From positions 1 through 29,575 of the forward strand of contig JACQPP010000083.1 of NCBI GenBank assembly GCA_016207465.1: a stretch of 29,575 nt of DNA, written 5' to 3'. The position numbers were made by a program, and so were the translations under genes. Shown here in pieces: positions 22,296 to 29,078 of this stretch (position 1 is its first letter; each line of letters starts with the position of its first letter). This DNA comes from Methanobacteriota archaeon (GTDB taxonomy: Archaea; Halobacteriota; Syntropharchaeia; JACQPP01). The notes under the pieces were generated by a model. That model was not told where the DNA came from. It did no database searches and saw nothing but the letters and a program-made list of their open reading frames with translations.

Positions 22296-22691
22296 ATGAA
22301 GGAACAGGCCGAGATGAAGGTCATCAAGGAGGGGAAGTACATCATCATTGACGAGGAGCCCTGCGTGGTGATGAGCACCGCCCACTCCAAGCCGGGGAAG
22401 CACGGGGCCGCCAAGCTGCGGGTGGACGCCGTGGGCCTCTTCGACGGCCAGCGCCGCAGCATGGTCGCCCCCGTGGACACCAAAATCTACATCCCCATCG
22501 TGGAGCGCAAGACCGGGCAGATTCTCTCCATCAACGGGGACATGGCCCAAATCATGAACATGAGCGACTACAGCAACTTCGACCTCAAAATCCCCCCCGA
22601 CCTCCAGGCGAAGCTCGCCCCGGGCCAGGAGGTCTTCTACATGGAATCCATGGGCAAAATCAAGTTCGACATCCGCTCCTCCGACAAGTAG
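22296..22691 (+). CDS. eif5A: Translation initiation factor 5A (aIF5A)
   Basis: aIF5A/eIF5A binds the ribosomal E site and relieves stalled peptide-bond formation. The 131-residue protein has the N-terminal SH3-like barrel with the modification loop TAHSKPGKHGAAK, where K35 in GKHG is the lysine converted to (deoxy)hypusine. A C-terminal OB-fold domain follows (about 71-131; IYIPIVERKTGQILSINGD). Length is typical. ATG 22296 is 31 bp from a TATA box; the frame extends far upstream but only through dys antisense. The gene is divergent from dys and followed by agmatinase. A GGCGCGC/GCGCGCC hairpin lies directly after the stop. Confidence 0.96.
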   Translation: MKEQAEMKVIKEGKYIIIDEEPCVVMSTAHSKPGKHGAAKLRVDAVGLFDGQRRSMVAPVDTKIYIPIVERKTGQILSINGDMAQIMNMSDYSNFDLKIPPDLQAKLAPGQEVFYMESMGKIKFDIRSSDK

Positions 22692-22692
22692 A

Positions 22693-22711
22693 GGCGCGCC
22701 TTCGGCGCGCC
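22693..22711 (+). terminator. G/C hairpin after eif5A
   Basis: GGCGCGC and GCGCGCC form a 7-bp stem around CTTCG two bases after the TAG stop. A T-rich stretch occurs only in the next inverted repeat (TTTT at 22719-22722). It may work with that hairpin as a terminator. Confidence 0.5.
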
Positions 22712-22712
22712 A

Positions 22713-22750
22713 GTGGAATTTTGCCTCGCTATGCTCGGCGAAAATTCCAC
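22713..22750 (+). repeat. Inverted repeat (hairpin module B, first half)
   Basis: GTGGAATTTTGCC pairs with GGCGAAAATTCCAC (one bulged G) around an 11-nt loop TCGCTATGCTC. Read on the minus strand the loop is GAGCATAGCGA. It is the counterpart of 11022-11056, with different arm sequence but the same architecture. Confidence 0.75.
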
Positions 22751-22754
22751 AAAA

Positions 22755-22762
22755 CCTTTATG
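22755..22762 (+). promoter_or_regulatory. TATA box of agmatinase gene
   Basis: CCTTTATG in the context ACCTTTATGTTTT, identical over 13 bp to the promoter of the DUF5611 gene. It is centred about 40 bp upstream of ATG 22799, and the following palindrome covers the expected transcription start. Confidence 0.65.
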
Positions 22763-22799
22763 TTTTCTCCCCGCGAGCGTAGCGAGCGGGGAAAAAACA
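22761..22799 (+). repeat. Inverted repeat over the agmatinase start (hairpin module B, second half)
   Basis: TGTTTTCTCCCCGC pairs with GCGGGGAAAAAACA (one C-A mismatch) around the loop GAGCGTAGCGA, which is identical to that at 11110-11120. Its last base is the A of the agmatinase ATG. The arms are longer and more G/C-rich than in module A. Confidence 0.8.
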
Positions 22800-23674
22800 T
22801 GAAGCCACGGAATCGCGTTTTCGCCGATGCCAACGCCGATTTCGACTCCGCGCGCTATGTCCTCTACGGGGCCCCCTGGGACTCCACCCAGTGCTTCCGC
22901 TCGGGCTCCCGCCGGGCCCCGGAGGCGATGCGAGAGGCATCCTACAACTACGAGACCTGGCTCGACGCCTACCGGGTGGATCTCGCCGAGGTCCCGGTGT
23001 GCGACCTGGGGGACCTGAGCCCCGAGGAGGGAGAGGAGCCCCTCTTCTCCGACCTCCAGTCCACCCAGCAGGAGATTGTGGGGGCCGGAAAAATCCCCAT
23101 CCTCCTCGGAGGGGAGCACAGCGTGTCGGGCCCCGCGGCCCGCGCCATGCCCAAGGGTGTCCACGCGGTGGTCCTCGACGCCCACCTGGACTTCCGGCGG
23201 GACTACCAGGGGACGCCGAACAGCCACGCCTGCACTGTGCGCCGCATCACCGAGCACCTGGGGGTGGAGCGGGCCACCGTGGTGGGGGTCCGCTCCGGGG
23301 CCCGCGAGGAATACGAGGACGCCCGCCGGCAGAGGCTCGCCTTCCTCCCCGCCGAGGAGTGCCGGGACGCGGAGGGGCTGCGGAGGGCCCTGGACGCCCG
23401 CACCGGAGACTCCCCAGTCTACCTCAGCATTGACATGGATGTGTTCGACCCCGCCTACGCCCCCGGTGTGGGCAACCCGGAGCCCTTCGGCCTCGCCCCC
23501 GGCCTGGTGCGGGCCCTGGTGGTCCACCTCGCCCCCCGCCTCGCCGGGCTGGACATCACCGAGGTGACACCGGACCACGACCAGGGGGTCACCGCCCTCC
23601 TGGGGGCCAAACTGGTCCGGGAGTTCCTCGGGGCACGGGAATCCCTCCCCCCTGCCCCCCCGAGGAAACGCTAA
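22799..23674 (+). CDS. speB: Agmatinase / ureohydrolase family protein
   Basis: The 291-residue protein is a Mn-dependent ureohydrolase. Metal ligands are all present: H107 in LGGEHSVSG, D127-x-H129-x-D131 in VVLDAHLDF, and D212/D214 in SIDMDVFDPAYAPG. N142-S143-H144 gives the conserved post-metal histidine. It should release urea from agmatine, or from an agmatine adduct, to give putrescine; the window also holds agmatine-forming PdaD and the hypusine genes, which favours agmatinase over arginase. ATG 22799 follows the palindrome and the N-terminal family block starts soon after. Upstream in-frame ATGs at 22721 and 22760 fall in the repeats. It converges on a membrane-protein gene with a four-base overlap. 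Confidence 0.92.
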   Translation: MKPRNRVFADANADFDSARYVLYGAPWDSTQCFRSGSRRAPEAMREASYNYETWLDAYRVDLAEVPVCDLGDLSPEEGEEPLFSDLQSTQQEIVGAGKIPILLGGEHSVSGPAARAMPKGVHAVVLDAHLDFRRDYQGTPNSHACTVRRITEHLGVERATVVGVRSGAREEYEDARRQRLAFLPAEECRDAEGLRRALDARTGDSPVYLSIDMDVFDPAYAPGVGNPEPFGLAPGLVRALVVHLAPRLAGLDITEVTPDHDQGVTALLGAKLVREFLGARESLPPAPPRKR

Positions 23675-24063
23675 GCCTTCTTCCCGCTGGCCTGTTGCCT
23701 CTCCCGGAGCCTCCGGCGGATGTAGGGGAGGATGATGAGGGTCCCCGCCAGCAGCAGCCCGTAGGCCCCCCCGAGGGCCGCGCTGGACTCCTCCAGGAGG
23801 TCGGCCGAGTCCGCGACGTCGAGCCGGAATACACGCTCGATGCTCTCGATGACCCACGCGTAGGCCCGGAAGAACCCCAGCACCAGGGCGGCCTTGAAGA
23901 GGAGGAAGGCCGCGGTGAACTTCCGGTGGCGCCGCTCCGCCTCGGGCACATACATCTCCAGAAACATCTCCTGGGAGACCCGCAGGGGGATGGCCCGCGT
24001 CAGGGCCCCGTAGGTGGCCAGGGAGAGCCCCAGCAGAACCGCCAGCGAAATCAGCGCAACCAT
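23671..24063 (-). CDS. Uncharacterised three-helix membrane protein
   Basis: The 130-residue protein has hydrophobic segments at about 2-21, 50-70 and 95-114, separated by a charged stretch (VPEAERRHRKF) and an acidic one (DVADSADLLEESS). It ends in a basic tail (RRRLRERQQASGKKA). I do not recognise a family. The gene is downstream of, and 44 bp from, the unknown gene at 24108 on the same strand. No TATA box is clear, so co-transcription is likely. It overlaps the end of agmatinase by four bases, tail to tail. Confidence 0.65.
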   Translation of the reverse strand: MVALISLAVLLGLSLATYGALTRAIPLRVSQEMFLEMYVPEAERRHRKFTAAFLLFKAALVLGFFRAYAWVIESIERVFRLDVADSADLLEESSAALGGAYGLLLAGTLIILPYIRRRLRERQQASGKKA

Positions 24064-24107
24064 GATGAAGATGCTCGGCGCGAGAAAAGAGAGAGAAGAG
24101 GGATTTG

Positions 24108-24950
24108 TTATGGCTTCAGGGGGGCGAGCATGCCCTCGTCCATGGAGAGTTCCTTCTTGGAGCGTCCCCCCTTCTCCTCGTGGCGCCCGCGGAGGAAGTC
24201 ACCGGGGAGTTTCTCGGTGGAGAGGAGCTTGATGCGGGGCACCGCCTGGGGGCCGTCGAGGAGTTCCTCCTTGACGATGGAGATGGTGTAGGGGTGGAGC
24301 TTGCCCAGGGTGTATCCGATGAGTTCGGCCGAGACCAGGTTGGTGTGGACCACCTCCACCGGGGGATGGAGCTCCCGGTCGAGGTTGCCCACGGGGAGCT
24401 CCTCGCTGGTGGAGCGGAACATGTCTTCGTCCCGGCGTGCGGGGTTGCGCACCAGGACCGCGTAGACCTCGCTGGTGTCGTAGACGATGATGTGCTGGTG
24501 GCCCAGGGTCTTCATCACCTGGGAGCGGCAGAGGCGGCCGGAGATGGCGGGGGCCAGGGTGTAGAGGGCGAGGCTCTGGGCGGAGAGGGGCTTGAACTTG
24601 TCCTCCAGCACCATGGGCTCCTTCTTTCCGAACCCCTTGGCCACCTCGATGGTCTTCCGGCGGACCGCGTCGGTGAAGTAGAGGGCCCCCGAGGTCACCA
24701 GGCGGGGCTCGCCCTCCCCCACCTTCCCGGCGGGAATGAAGCTCTTCACCACCTCCTTGGTGGCGACATACTGGGGGTGAAACTCCCCGGTGAGCACCTC
24801 GGTGAACCCGTCCCGCTTGGCGACGTCCACCTGGACCCGGTAGATGGTGTCGGTGAGGTCCAATTTCACCTGGATACGGGAATACTCAGGATAGGGGTGG
24901 CCGAAGACCTCGAACTCCTCCTTCTCGTGCCTCTTGTCCTCCATGGCCAT
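24108..24950 (-). CDS. Uncharacterised 280-residue soluble protein
   Basis: I cannot place this protein. After an acidic/basic N-terminus (MAMEDKRHEKEEFEVFGHPY), it has many short strands (YSRIQVKLDLTDTIYRVQVD), a central part with several prolines and glycines, two cysteine-poor alpha/beta blocks, and a charged tail (RGRHEEKGGRSKKELSMDEG). No membrane segment or catalytic motif is evident. ATG 24950 (or ATG 24944) is preferred because the TATA box at 24980-24989 lies 34 bp upstream; the longer frame to 25010 crosses the promoter. It shares that promoter with the divergent NAD kinase gene. Confidence 0.7.
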   Translation of the reverse strand: MAMEDKRHEKEEFEVFGHPYPEYSRIQVKLDLTDTIYRVQVDVAKRDGFTEVLTGEFHPQYVATKEVVKSFIPAGKVGEGEPRLVTSGALYFTDAVRRKTIEVAKGFGKKEPMVLEDKFKPLSAQSLALYTLAPAISGRLCRSQVMKTLGHQHIIVYDTSEVYAVLVRNPARRDEDMFRSTSEELPVGNLDRELHPPVEVVHTNLVSAELIGYTLGKLHPYTISIVKEELLDGPQAVPRIKLLSTEKLPGDFLRGRHEEKGGRSKKELSMDEGMLAPLKP

Positions 24951-24979
24951 GGTCAAGGGAGGAGGAAAGGACAGGATAG

Positions 24980-24989
24980 ACATATAGTT
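24980..24989. promoter_or_regulatory. Bidirectional TATA box
   Basis: ACATATAGTT (AACTATATGT on the other strand) is nearly symmetric. It is centred 37 bp from the NAD kinase ATG (25022) and 34 bp from the minus-strand ATG (24950). No other A/T-rich core exists in the gap. Confidence 0.6.
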
Positions 24990-25021
24990 TTCCCTCTCCC
25001 TACATAGCACAGGGAAACTCC

Positions 25022-25846
25022 ATGTCGCGCCGGGTGCCGAAGCGGATTGCAGTGGTCTCCAAGTGCTCCACCGAGGAGATTCTGGAGGCCACCGCCGAGG
25101 TGGTGGACTTCCTCCGGGGACGCGTGGCCCTGGTGGGGGACCCCGTGACGGCCGGGAAGTTCCACCTGCGGGTCCAGAGGGCGGAGGCCCTCCGGGCCGA
25201 CCTGGTCCTCTGCATCGGGGGGGACGGAACCATCCTCCGCACCCTCCGGGGCCTCCGGCGCCCCATCCCCCTCCTCGGGGTCAACCTCGGGGCCATGGGG
25301 TTCCTGGCCGACCTCAGCCCCCGGGAGATGCTCCCAGCCCTCCGGGAGATTCTGAAGGGGTTCGAGGTGGAGGAGCGCATGCGCCTCTCCGTCCACGTGG
25401 GGGGGCGGGAACTGCCCCCGGCGGCCAACGAGGCGGTCCTCCTCACCCGCCGCCCCGCCAAGATGCTCCACCTCTCCCTCCGCGCCGGGGGAGAAGAACT
25501 GGCCGAGCTGCGGGCCGACGGGGTGGTCCTCTCCACCCCCATGGGCTCCACCGCCTACGCCATGAGCGCCGGGGGCCCCCTGGTGGACCCCCGCCTCGAC
25601 GCCATCCTCGTGGTCCCCCTCGCGGCCTTCACCCTCGCCGCCCGCCCCACGGTGGTGCCGGCGGACACCCGCATCACGGTGCGCATCCTCAACGAGAAGG
25701 AGGCCACCCTGGTGCTCGACGGCCAGCAGCACATCCGGGTCCCCCGCCGAGCCCCCCTGGAGGTCACCCGCAGCCCCCGGCCCGCCCTCTTCGTGCGGAC
25801 CGGGAGCAGCTTCTACTCCAAAGTGCGCGGCAAACTCGTCGAGTGA
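25022..25846 (+). CDS. nadK: NAD kinase
   Basis: Phosphorylates NAD to NADP with ATP or polyphosphate. The 274-residue protein has the family motif GGDGT at 66-70 (LVLCIGGDGTIL), the NE pair in AANEAVLLT, and the conserved STPMGSTAYAMSAGGP block before the C-terminal beta domain (TLVLDGQQ). Length matches bacterial and archaeal short forms. ATG 25022 is preceded by the TATA box of a divergent promoter. The gene ends with a 34-bp overlap with the convergent phosphopantetheine adenylyltransferase gene. NADP made here could serve F420-linked redox chemistry, which is only a general inference. Confidence 0.95.
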   Translation: MSRRVPKRIAVVSKCSTEEILEATAEVVDFLRGRVALVGDPVTAGKFHLRVQRAEALRADLVLCIGGDGTILRTLRGLRRPIPLLGVNLGAMGFLADLSPREMLPALREILKGFEVEERMRLSVHVGGRELPPAANEAVLLTRRPAKMLHLSLRAGGEELAELRADGVVLSTPMGSTAYAMSAGGPLVDPRLDAILVVPLAAFTLAARPTVVPADTRITVRILNEKEATLVLDGQQHIRVPRRAPLEVTRSPRPALFVRTGSSFYSKVRGKLVE

Positions 25847-26334
25847 ACCGTCCACCGGATTCGGCGCCCCTCGGTGTCAATCTCCCCCGCCCGGATGCGG
25901 GTAGAGGAGATGGGCCTCCCATCGTAGGCGGCCACCGCAGGGACCAAGACCACCTCCAGGGGCCGCAGCCCCCGCCGCCGCCGCGCCCTGTTGAGCCCCT
26001 CCGCCACCGGCCGGGTCTCCGGGCTCACCACCAGCACATCCATCGCCTCCCGGGCCGCCGGCCCGTAGACCGAGCGCAACTCCCGGACCTCGAACCGCAG
26101 ACCGGGGTGGGCCCGCCGCAGATAGGACTCGATGCTAGCCCGCCGCACCCCATGGGGGAGCACCGGGCGCTCCCGGCCCGCGCGGGCCATCCGGTCCGAG
26201 GTGAGCCCGACGAGCACGCGCCCCCGGGGCCCCGCCCGGCGCGCTGCCTCCCGCAGCAGGGCCCGGTGGCCCGCGTGGAGGGGGTCGAAGGTTCCCCCGA
26301 GGGCCACCCGAAGGCCCCGCCGCTTTCGCTCCAT
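25813..26334 (-). CDS. coaD: Phosphopantetheine adenylyltransferase (archaeal PPAT)
   Basis: A nucleotidyltransferase that makes dephospho-CoA from phosphopantetheine and ATP. The 173-residue protein has the T/HxGH site GGTFDPLHAGH (13-23) and the second signature ISSTRIR near residue 143. Archaeal PPAT is a separate branch of the family, and the central region VLVGLTSDRMAR agrees. ATG 26334 is chosen; GTG 26343 would add three residues. The TATA box at 26361-26373 leaves a short leader. The last 34 bp overlap the NAD kinase end, tail to tail. Confidence 0.88.
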   Translation of the reverse strand: MERKRRGLRVALGGTFDPLHAGHRALLREAARRAGPRGRVLVGLTSDRMARAGRERPVLPHGVRRASIESYLRRAHPGLRFEVRELRSVYGPAAREAMDVLVVSPETRPVAEGLNRARRRRGLRPLEVVLVPAVAAYDGRPISSTRIRAGEIDTEGRRIRWTVHSTSLPRTLE

Positions 26335-26360
26335 GGTCCCCACATGAACAGGGACCGGGG

Positions 26361-26373
26361 GAAGTTTATATGC
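26361..26373 (-). promoter_or_regulatory. TATA box of coaD
   Basis: Minus-strand GCATATAAACTTC is centred about 34 bp upstream of ATG 26334. On the plus strand the same A/T stretch is too far from ATG 26462 to serve that gene. Confidence 0.6.
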
Positions 26374-26427
26374 TTCTTCATTTTTGAGAGCGAGGCGAGC
26401 GGAAAGAGCGGAAATGGAGATAGAAAC

Positions 26428-26435
26428 TATTTATG
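26428..26435 (+). promoter_or_regulatory. TATA box of the coiled-coil protein gene
   Basis: TATTTATG is centred about 31 bp upstream of ATG 26462, supporting that start over the longer frame from 26384. Confidence 0.55.
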
Positions 26436-26461
26436 CGATTCTCCCCAATCCTGTTCCACCC

Positions 26462-26737
26462 ATGATGGAGGACATCGCCGTGAACCTCCGGCGGCTGGAG
26501 AGGCGGATTCTCGAAATGGACTCCAACCGCACCGGGGATGCCCAGCGCCTGGAGAAGAGGGTGGAGGGGCTCCAGCAGGAGATTGCCCAGGTGAAGGCGG
26601 CGGTGGCCCCGGCCCCCGGGGCCCCGGCGACCGTCAAGAAGGACATCTACCCGGAGAACATCCCCAGCCTCGTCATCCAGCCCCCGCGGCAGGTGCGGCG
26701 GCGGAAGGACGCCAACGGGGAATACATCATCGCATAA
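26462..26737 (+). CDS. Small coiled-coil protein, unknown function
   Basis: The 91-residue product has a heptad-like helix at about 5-48 (MEDIAVNLRRLERRILEMDS and LEKRVEGLQQEIAQVKAA), an Ala/Pro linker, and a conserved-looking tail (KDIYPENIPSLVIQPPRQV, then RRRKDANGEYIIA). No enzyme motif is visible. A coiled-coil adaptor or dimerising partner is plausible; I do not recognise the family. ATG 26462 follows a TATA box. An ATG at 26465 directly follows the first. It converges on the next gene with a six-base gap, and its TAA is followed by an A/T-rich AAATCCCTTTAG stretch. Confidence 0.7.
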   Translation: MMEDIAVNLRRLERRILEMDSNRTGDAQRLEKRVEGLQQEIAQVKAAVAPAPGAPATVKKDIYPENIPSLVIQPPRQVRRRKDANGEYIIA

Positions 26738-26743
26738 ATCCCT

Positions 26744-27097
26744 TTAGCCGAACACGCCGAGGCCGGTGAGCATGAACACCAGGCTGCCGGCCATGATGCC
26801 GGTCCCCATGAACCCGTGGCAGATGGGGATTTCGCGGGTGTGCATCCACACCCCCTTGGCGAGGCGGTGGTGGAGGAGCATGAAGAGGCCCACCATCAGG
26901 AAGAAGACGCTCTCGGCGGTGACGAGGCGGTCGAGGAGGCGGCCGTTGTCGGTGTAGTGGTAGGTGGCCGCGTAGGAGGCCATGAACAGGGGGGCCATGA
27001 GGAGGCGGGCGAGGGTCTTCTGGTTGAGCCACCAGTGGGTGGTCTTGTCGTCTCCATCCCACTCGTCCCACCTTTTTTCCCCGCTCGCTTCGCTCAT
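26744..27097 (-). CDS. Uncharacterised small membrane protein after rpl23
   Basis: The 117-residue protein has a soluble acidic/aromatic N-terminus (SEASGEKRWDEWDGDDKTTH) and three predicted membrane helices at about 31-48, 60-78 and 93-116. Histidines lie near their ends (YHY, LLHHRLAKG, ICHGFMG), which could hint at haem or metal binding but is speculative. I do not recognise a family. It begins six bases after the rpl23 stop, in the place where archaea usually have rpl2. Its first codons (ATGAGCGAAGCGAGCGGGG) fit the GAGCG-AGCGA repeat motif, so this start may be recent. Confidence 0.65.
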   Translation of the reverse strand: MSEASGEKRWDEWDGDDKTTHWWLNQKTLARLLMAPLFMASYAATYHYTDNGRLLDRLVTAESVFFLMVGLFMLLHHRLAKGVWMHTREIPICHGFMGTGIMAGSLVFMLTGLGVFG

Positions 27098-27103
27098 TTC
27101 ATT

Positions 27104-27361
27104 TTAGAGGACCCCGAGGCGGCTGAGGATTTCCTCGGCCTTGTTCTCGGGGGCGAGGCGGATGATGGCCCGCTTCTGCCCCTTGGGGGTGATCTGGATG
27201 CGGACCGCCTCCACCTTGACCTGGAATTCCCGCTCTATCTCCTTGGCCACCTGGCGGCGGGTGGCGTCGAGGGGGACGATGAACTGGAGGGTGTTCTCCC
27301 GGTCCATGAGGAGGCTGGCCTTCTCGGTGGCCACCACATGCTGGAGGATGGGCGAGTTCAT
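27104..27361 (-). CDS. rpl23: Large ribosomal subunit protein L23
   Basis: L23 lines the exit of the ribosomal tunnel and docks SRP and the translocon. The 85-residue product is the short archaeal form, with VATEKASLLMDRENTLQF near the start and the RNA-binding VKVEAVRIQITPKGQKRA segment. It is coupled to rpl4 by the ATGA overlap at 27358-27361. Only six bases separate its TAA from the next start codon. In most archaea rpl2 follows; here a membrane protein does. Confidence 0.93.
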   Translation of the reverse strand: MNSPILQHVVATEKASLLMDRENTLQFIVPLDATRRQVAKEIEREFQVKVEAVRIQITPKGQKRAIIRLAPENKAEEILSRLGVL

Positions 27362-28158
27362 GCCTCACCTGAAGGCTCCCCCTTCGGGGGGGGCGCTGGT
27401 CGGTCGCCGAGGCGCTCTCCGAGGCGGGCCATGGCGCTCTTGGTGTAGAGGGTGAGGCGGCCCGGGTGGGTTCCAGGGGCGAGGAGTTCGGTCTTGAGCT
27501 GGTCGGGGGTGACCACCTCGACGCCGGGGAGGTTGCCGGCGGCCCGGCGGAGTTGCTGGGTCTTGGAGGCCACGAGGAGGAGGCTGGTCTTGCGCTTGTA
27601 TCGGCGGCCCCGGCGCTTGCCCTTGCCCGCGCGGACCTTGCGGGGGCGGGCCCGCTCGACGTCGCTCCAGAGGCCGGCGGCCCGGAGGAACTCGCGGATC
27701 TCCTGGATTTTCTGGAGTTCCTCGAGTTTGTCCTCTACGATGATGGGGAGCTTGGCGTCGAAGCGGTGGCCCCGGGCGCGGACAATGTCCTCGTGGGCGG
27801 TGGCGGCCACGGCGCTGCGGAGGGCGAGATGGCGCTCCTTCTGGTTCATCCGGCGGCTCCACACCTTCTCCGCCTTTGGGGGGTGGGCGCGGCGGCCCCC
27901 GACGGCCATGGGCACGTGGGCCCCCCGGTTGCCCGACTTGATGCGGGGGACCCGGGAGACCCCGGAGTCCACCCCCCAGGACTCGGCGCTGGTGCGGGTC
28001 CCGGCGAGGGGGTCGGTGCCGTATGGGGTGCGGCGGTTGGCCTGGGCCACCACCACGGCGCGGCGGATGAGGTCGGCGCGGAGGGGGGTCTCGAAGACCT
28101 GGGGCAGGTCAACCTCCCCGGCGAGGCCCCCGGAGACGGCGAGGACCTGGGCCTTCAT
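27358..28158 (-). CDS. rpl4: Large ribosomal subunit protein L4
   Basis: L4 binds 23S rRNA and reaches into the exit tunnel. The 266-residue product has the archaeal/eukaryotic L4 features: VFETPLRADLIRRAVVVAQA near residues 21-40, the long basic loop (RTPYGTDPLAGTRTSAESWG, then RIKSGNRGAHVPMAVGGRRA) that enters the tunnel, and ALRSAVAATA. The C-terminal ~15 residues are proline-rich. It overlaps both rpl3 and rpl23 by four bases, so the three are translationally coupled. Confidence 0.95.
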   Translation of the reverse strand: MKAQVLAVSGGLAGEVDLPQVFETPLRADLIRRAVVVAQANRRTPYGTDPLAGTRTSAESWGVDSGVSRVPRIKSGNRGAHVPMAVGGRRAHPPKAEKVWSRRMNQKERHLALRSAVAATAHEDIVRARGHRFDAKLPIIVEDKLEELQKIQEIREFLRAAGLWSDVERARPRKVRAGKGKRRGRRYKRKTSLLLVASKTQQLRRAAGNLPGVEVVTPDQLKTELLAPGTHPGRLTLYTKSAMARLGERLGDRPAPPPKGEPSGEA

Positions 28159-29078
28159 GATTCCATTCCTCCGGGGCGGACCCCCTGCTTGGACTCGCGG
28201 GAGACATAGGTGATTTTGGGGACCCCGGGGCTGGCGCGGGGGCGGATGGCGGGGCGGACGTGGACCAGGCGCTTGGTGGGGCCGGGGACGGAGCCCTGGA
28301 TGAGGATGTAGGGGTTGCGGAGGGTGCCGTAGTGGAGGAAGCCCCCCTGGGGCGTCACCTCGGAGCCGTCGGCGCCCACCTTGAGGACCCGCTTGTGGTA
28401 TTCGGTGCGCTGGTGGTATCCCATCTGCCCGCTCTGGGGGACCCGCCAGGAGACGTGGGCGGGGTGCCAGGGGCCGAGGCTGCCCACGTGGCGCCCGCGG
28501 CTGGACCTCTGGGCCTTGGCGTTCTGAATCATGACCCCCCAGCGGCGCACGGGCCCCTGGAGCCCCTTGCCCTTGGTGACCGCGGAGACATCAACGTAGT
28601 CCCCGTCGGCGAGGACGTCGCGGGCCCCAATCTCCTTGCCCACCAGCCCCCGGGCGTAGGCGAGGGCCTGGTCCGCGGGGCCTCCCACCTGGACCTCGAA
28701 CCGCTCGGGGTTCTTCTTTGGGATTCCGCCCACCTTCTCGGGGTGGGTCTCCACCACCAGGCGGACCCTCTTGGCCCGGGCCTCGTCGGAGAGGACCCAG
28801 CCGTCGGAGGTGGGCCGGTAGAGGCGGAGCCCCACCACCCGCAGGGGGGGCGCCTCGAGGATGGTGACGGGAACCGGAATCTCGGTGCCCAGGGTCATGC
28901 TCTTCGGCATCTCGTCCACCAGGACCAAGTGGGTCATCCCTGCCTTGTAGCCGGCGAAGCCCAGAACACGGGGCTTCTCGCTCGCGGGGGCGCGGCGGAT
29001 GCGGGGGATGGGGCGGCGGGCCCGCTTGCGGGGGCTATAGGCGAGGCTTCCGCGCCGGGGTCGCATTCTCTTGGCCAT
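28155..29078 (-). CDS. rpl3: Large ribosomal subunit protein L3
   Basis: L3 is an early-assembly 50S protein near the peptidyl transferase centre. The 307-residue product has the basic N-terminus, LGFAGYKAGMTHLVLVDEM, VSAVTKGKGLQGPVRRWG, the tryptophan-finger region (SLGPWHPAHVSWRVPQSGQM) and GYHQRTEYHKRVLKV. It is somewhat shorter than many archaeal L3, which run to about 330-360. ATG 29078 lies 44 bases inside the end of the upstream SPOUT gene, a larger overlap than in the rest of the operon. Coupling to rpl4 is by ATGA. Confidence 0.95.
   Translation of the reverse strand: MAKRMRPRRGSLAYSPRKRARRPIPRIRRAPASEKPRVLGFAGYKAGMTHLVLVDEMPKSMTLGTEIPVPVTILEAPPLRVVGLRLYRPTSDGWVLSDEARAKRVRLVVETHPEKVGGIPKKNPERFEVQVGGPADQALAYARGLVGKEIGARDVLADGDYVDVSAVTKGKGLQGPVRRWGVMIQNAKAQRSSRGRHVGSLGPWHPAHVSWRVPQSGQMGYHQRTEYHKRVLKVGADGSEVTPQGGFLHYGTLRNPYILIQGSVPGPTKRLVHVRPAIRPRASPGVPKITYVSRESKQGVRPGGMES

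Noticed and set aside
22721..22798. N-terminal extension of agmatinase from ATG 22721 or 22760
   Set aside because: It would translate the TATA box and both inverted repeats; the family N-terminus fits ATG 22799.
24064..24107. Small RNA or gene in the purine-rich gap (GAGAAAAGAGAGAGAAGAGG)
   Set aside because: Only a 44-bp spacer; on the minus strand it is a pyrimidine tract that may weaken read-through, but no structure or frame supports more.
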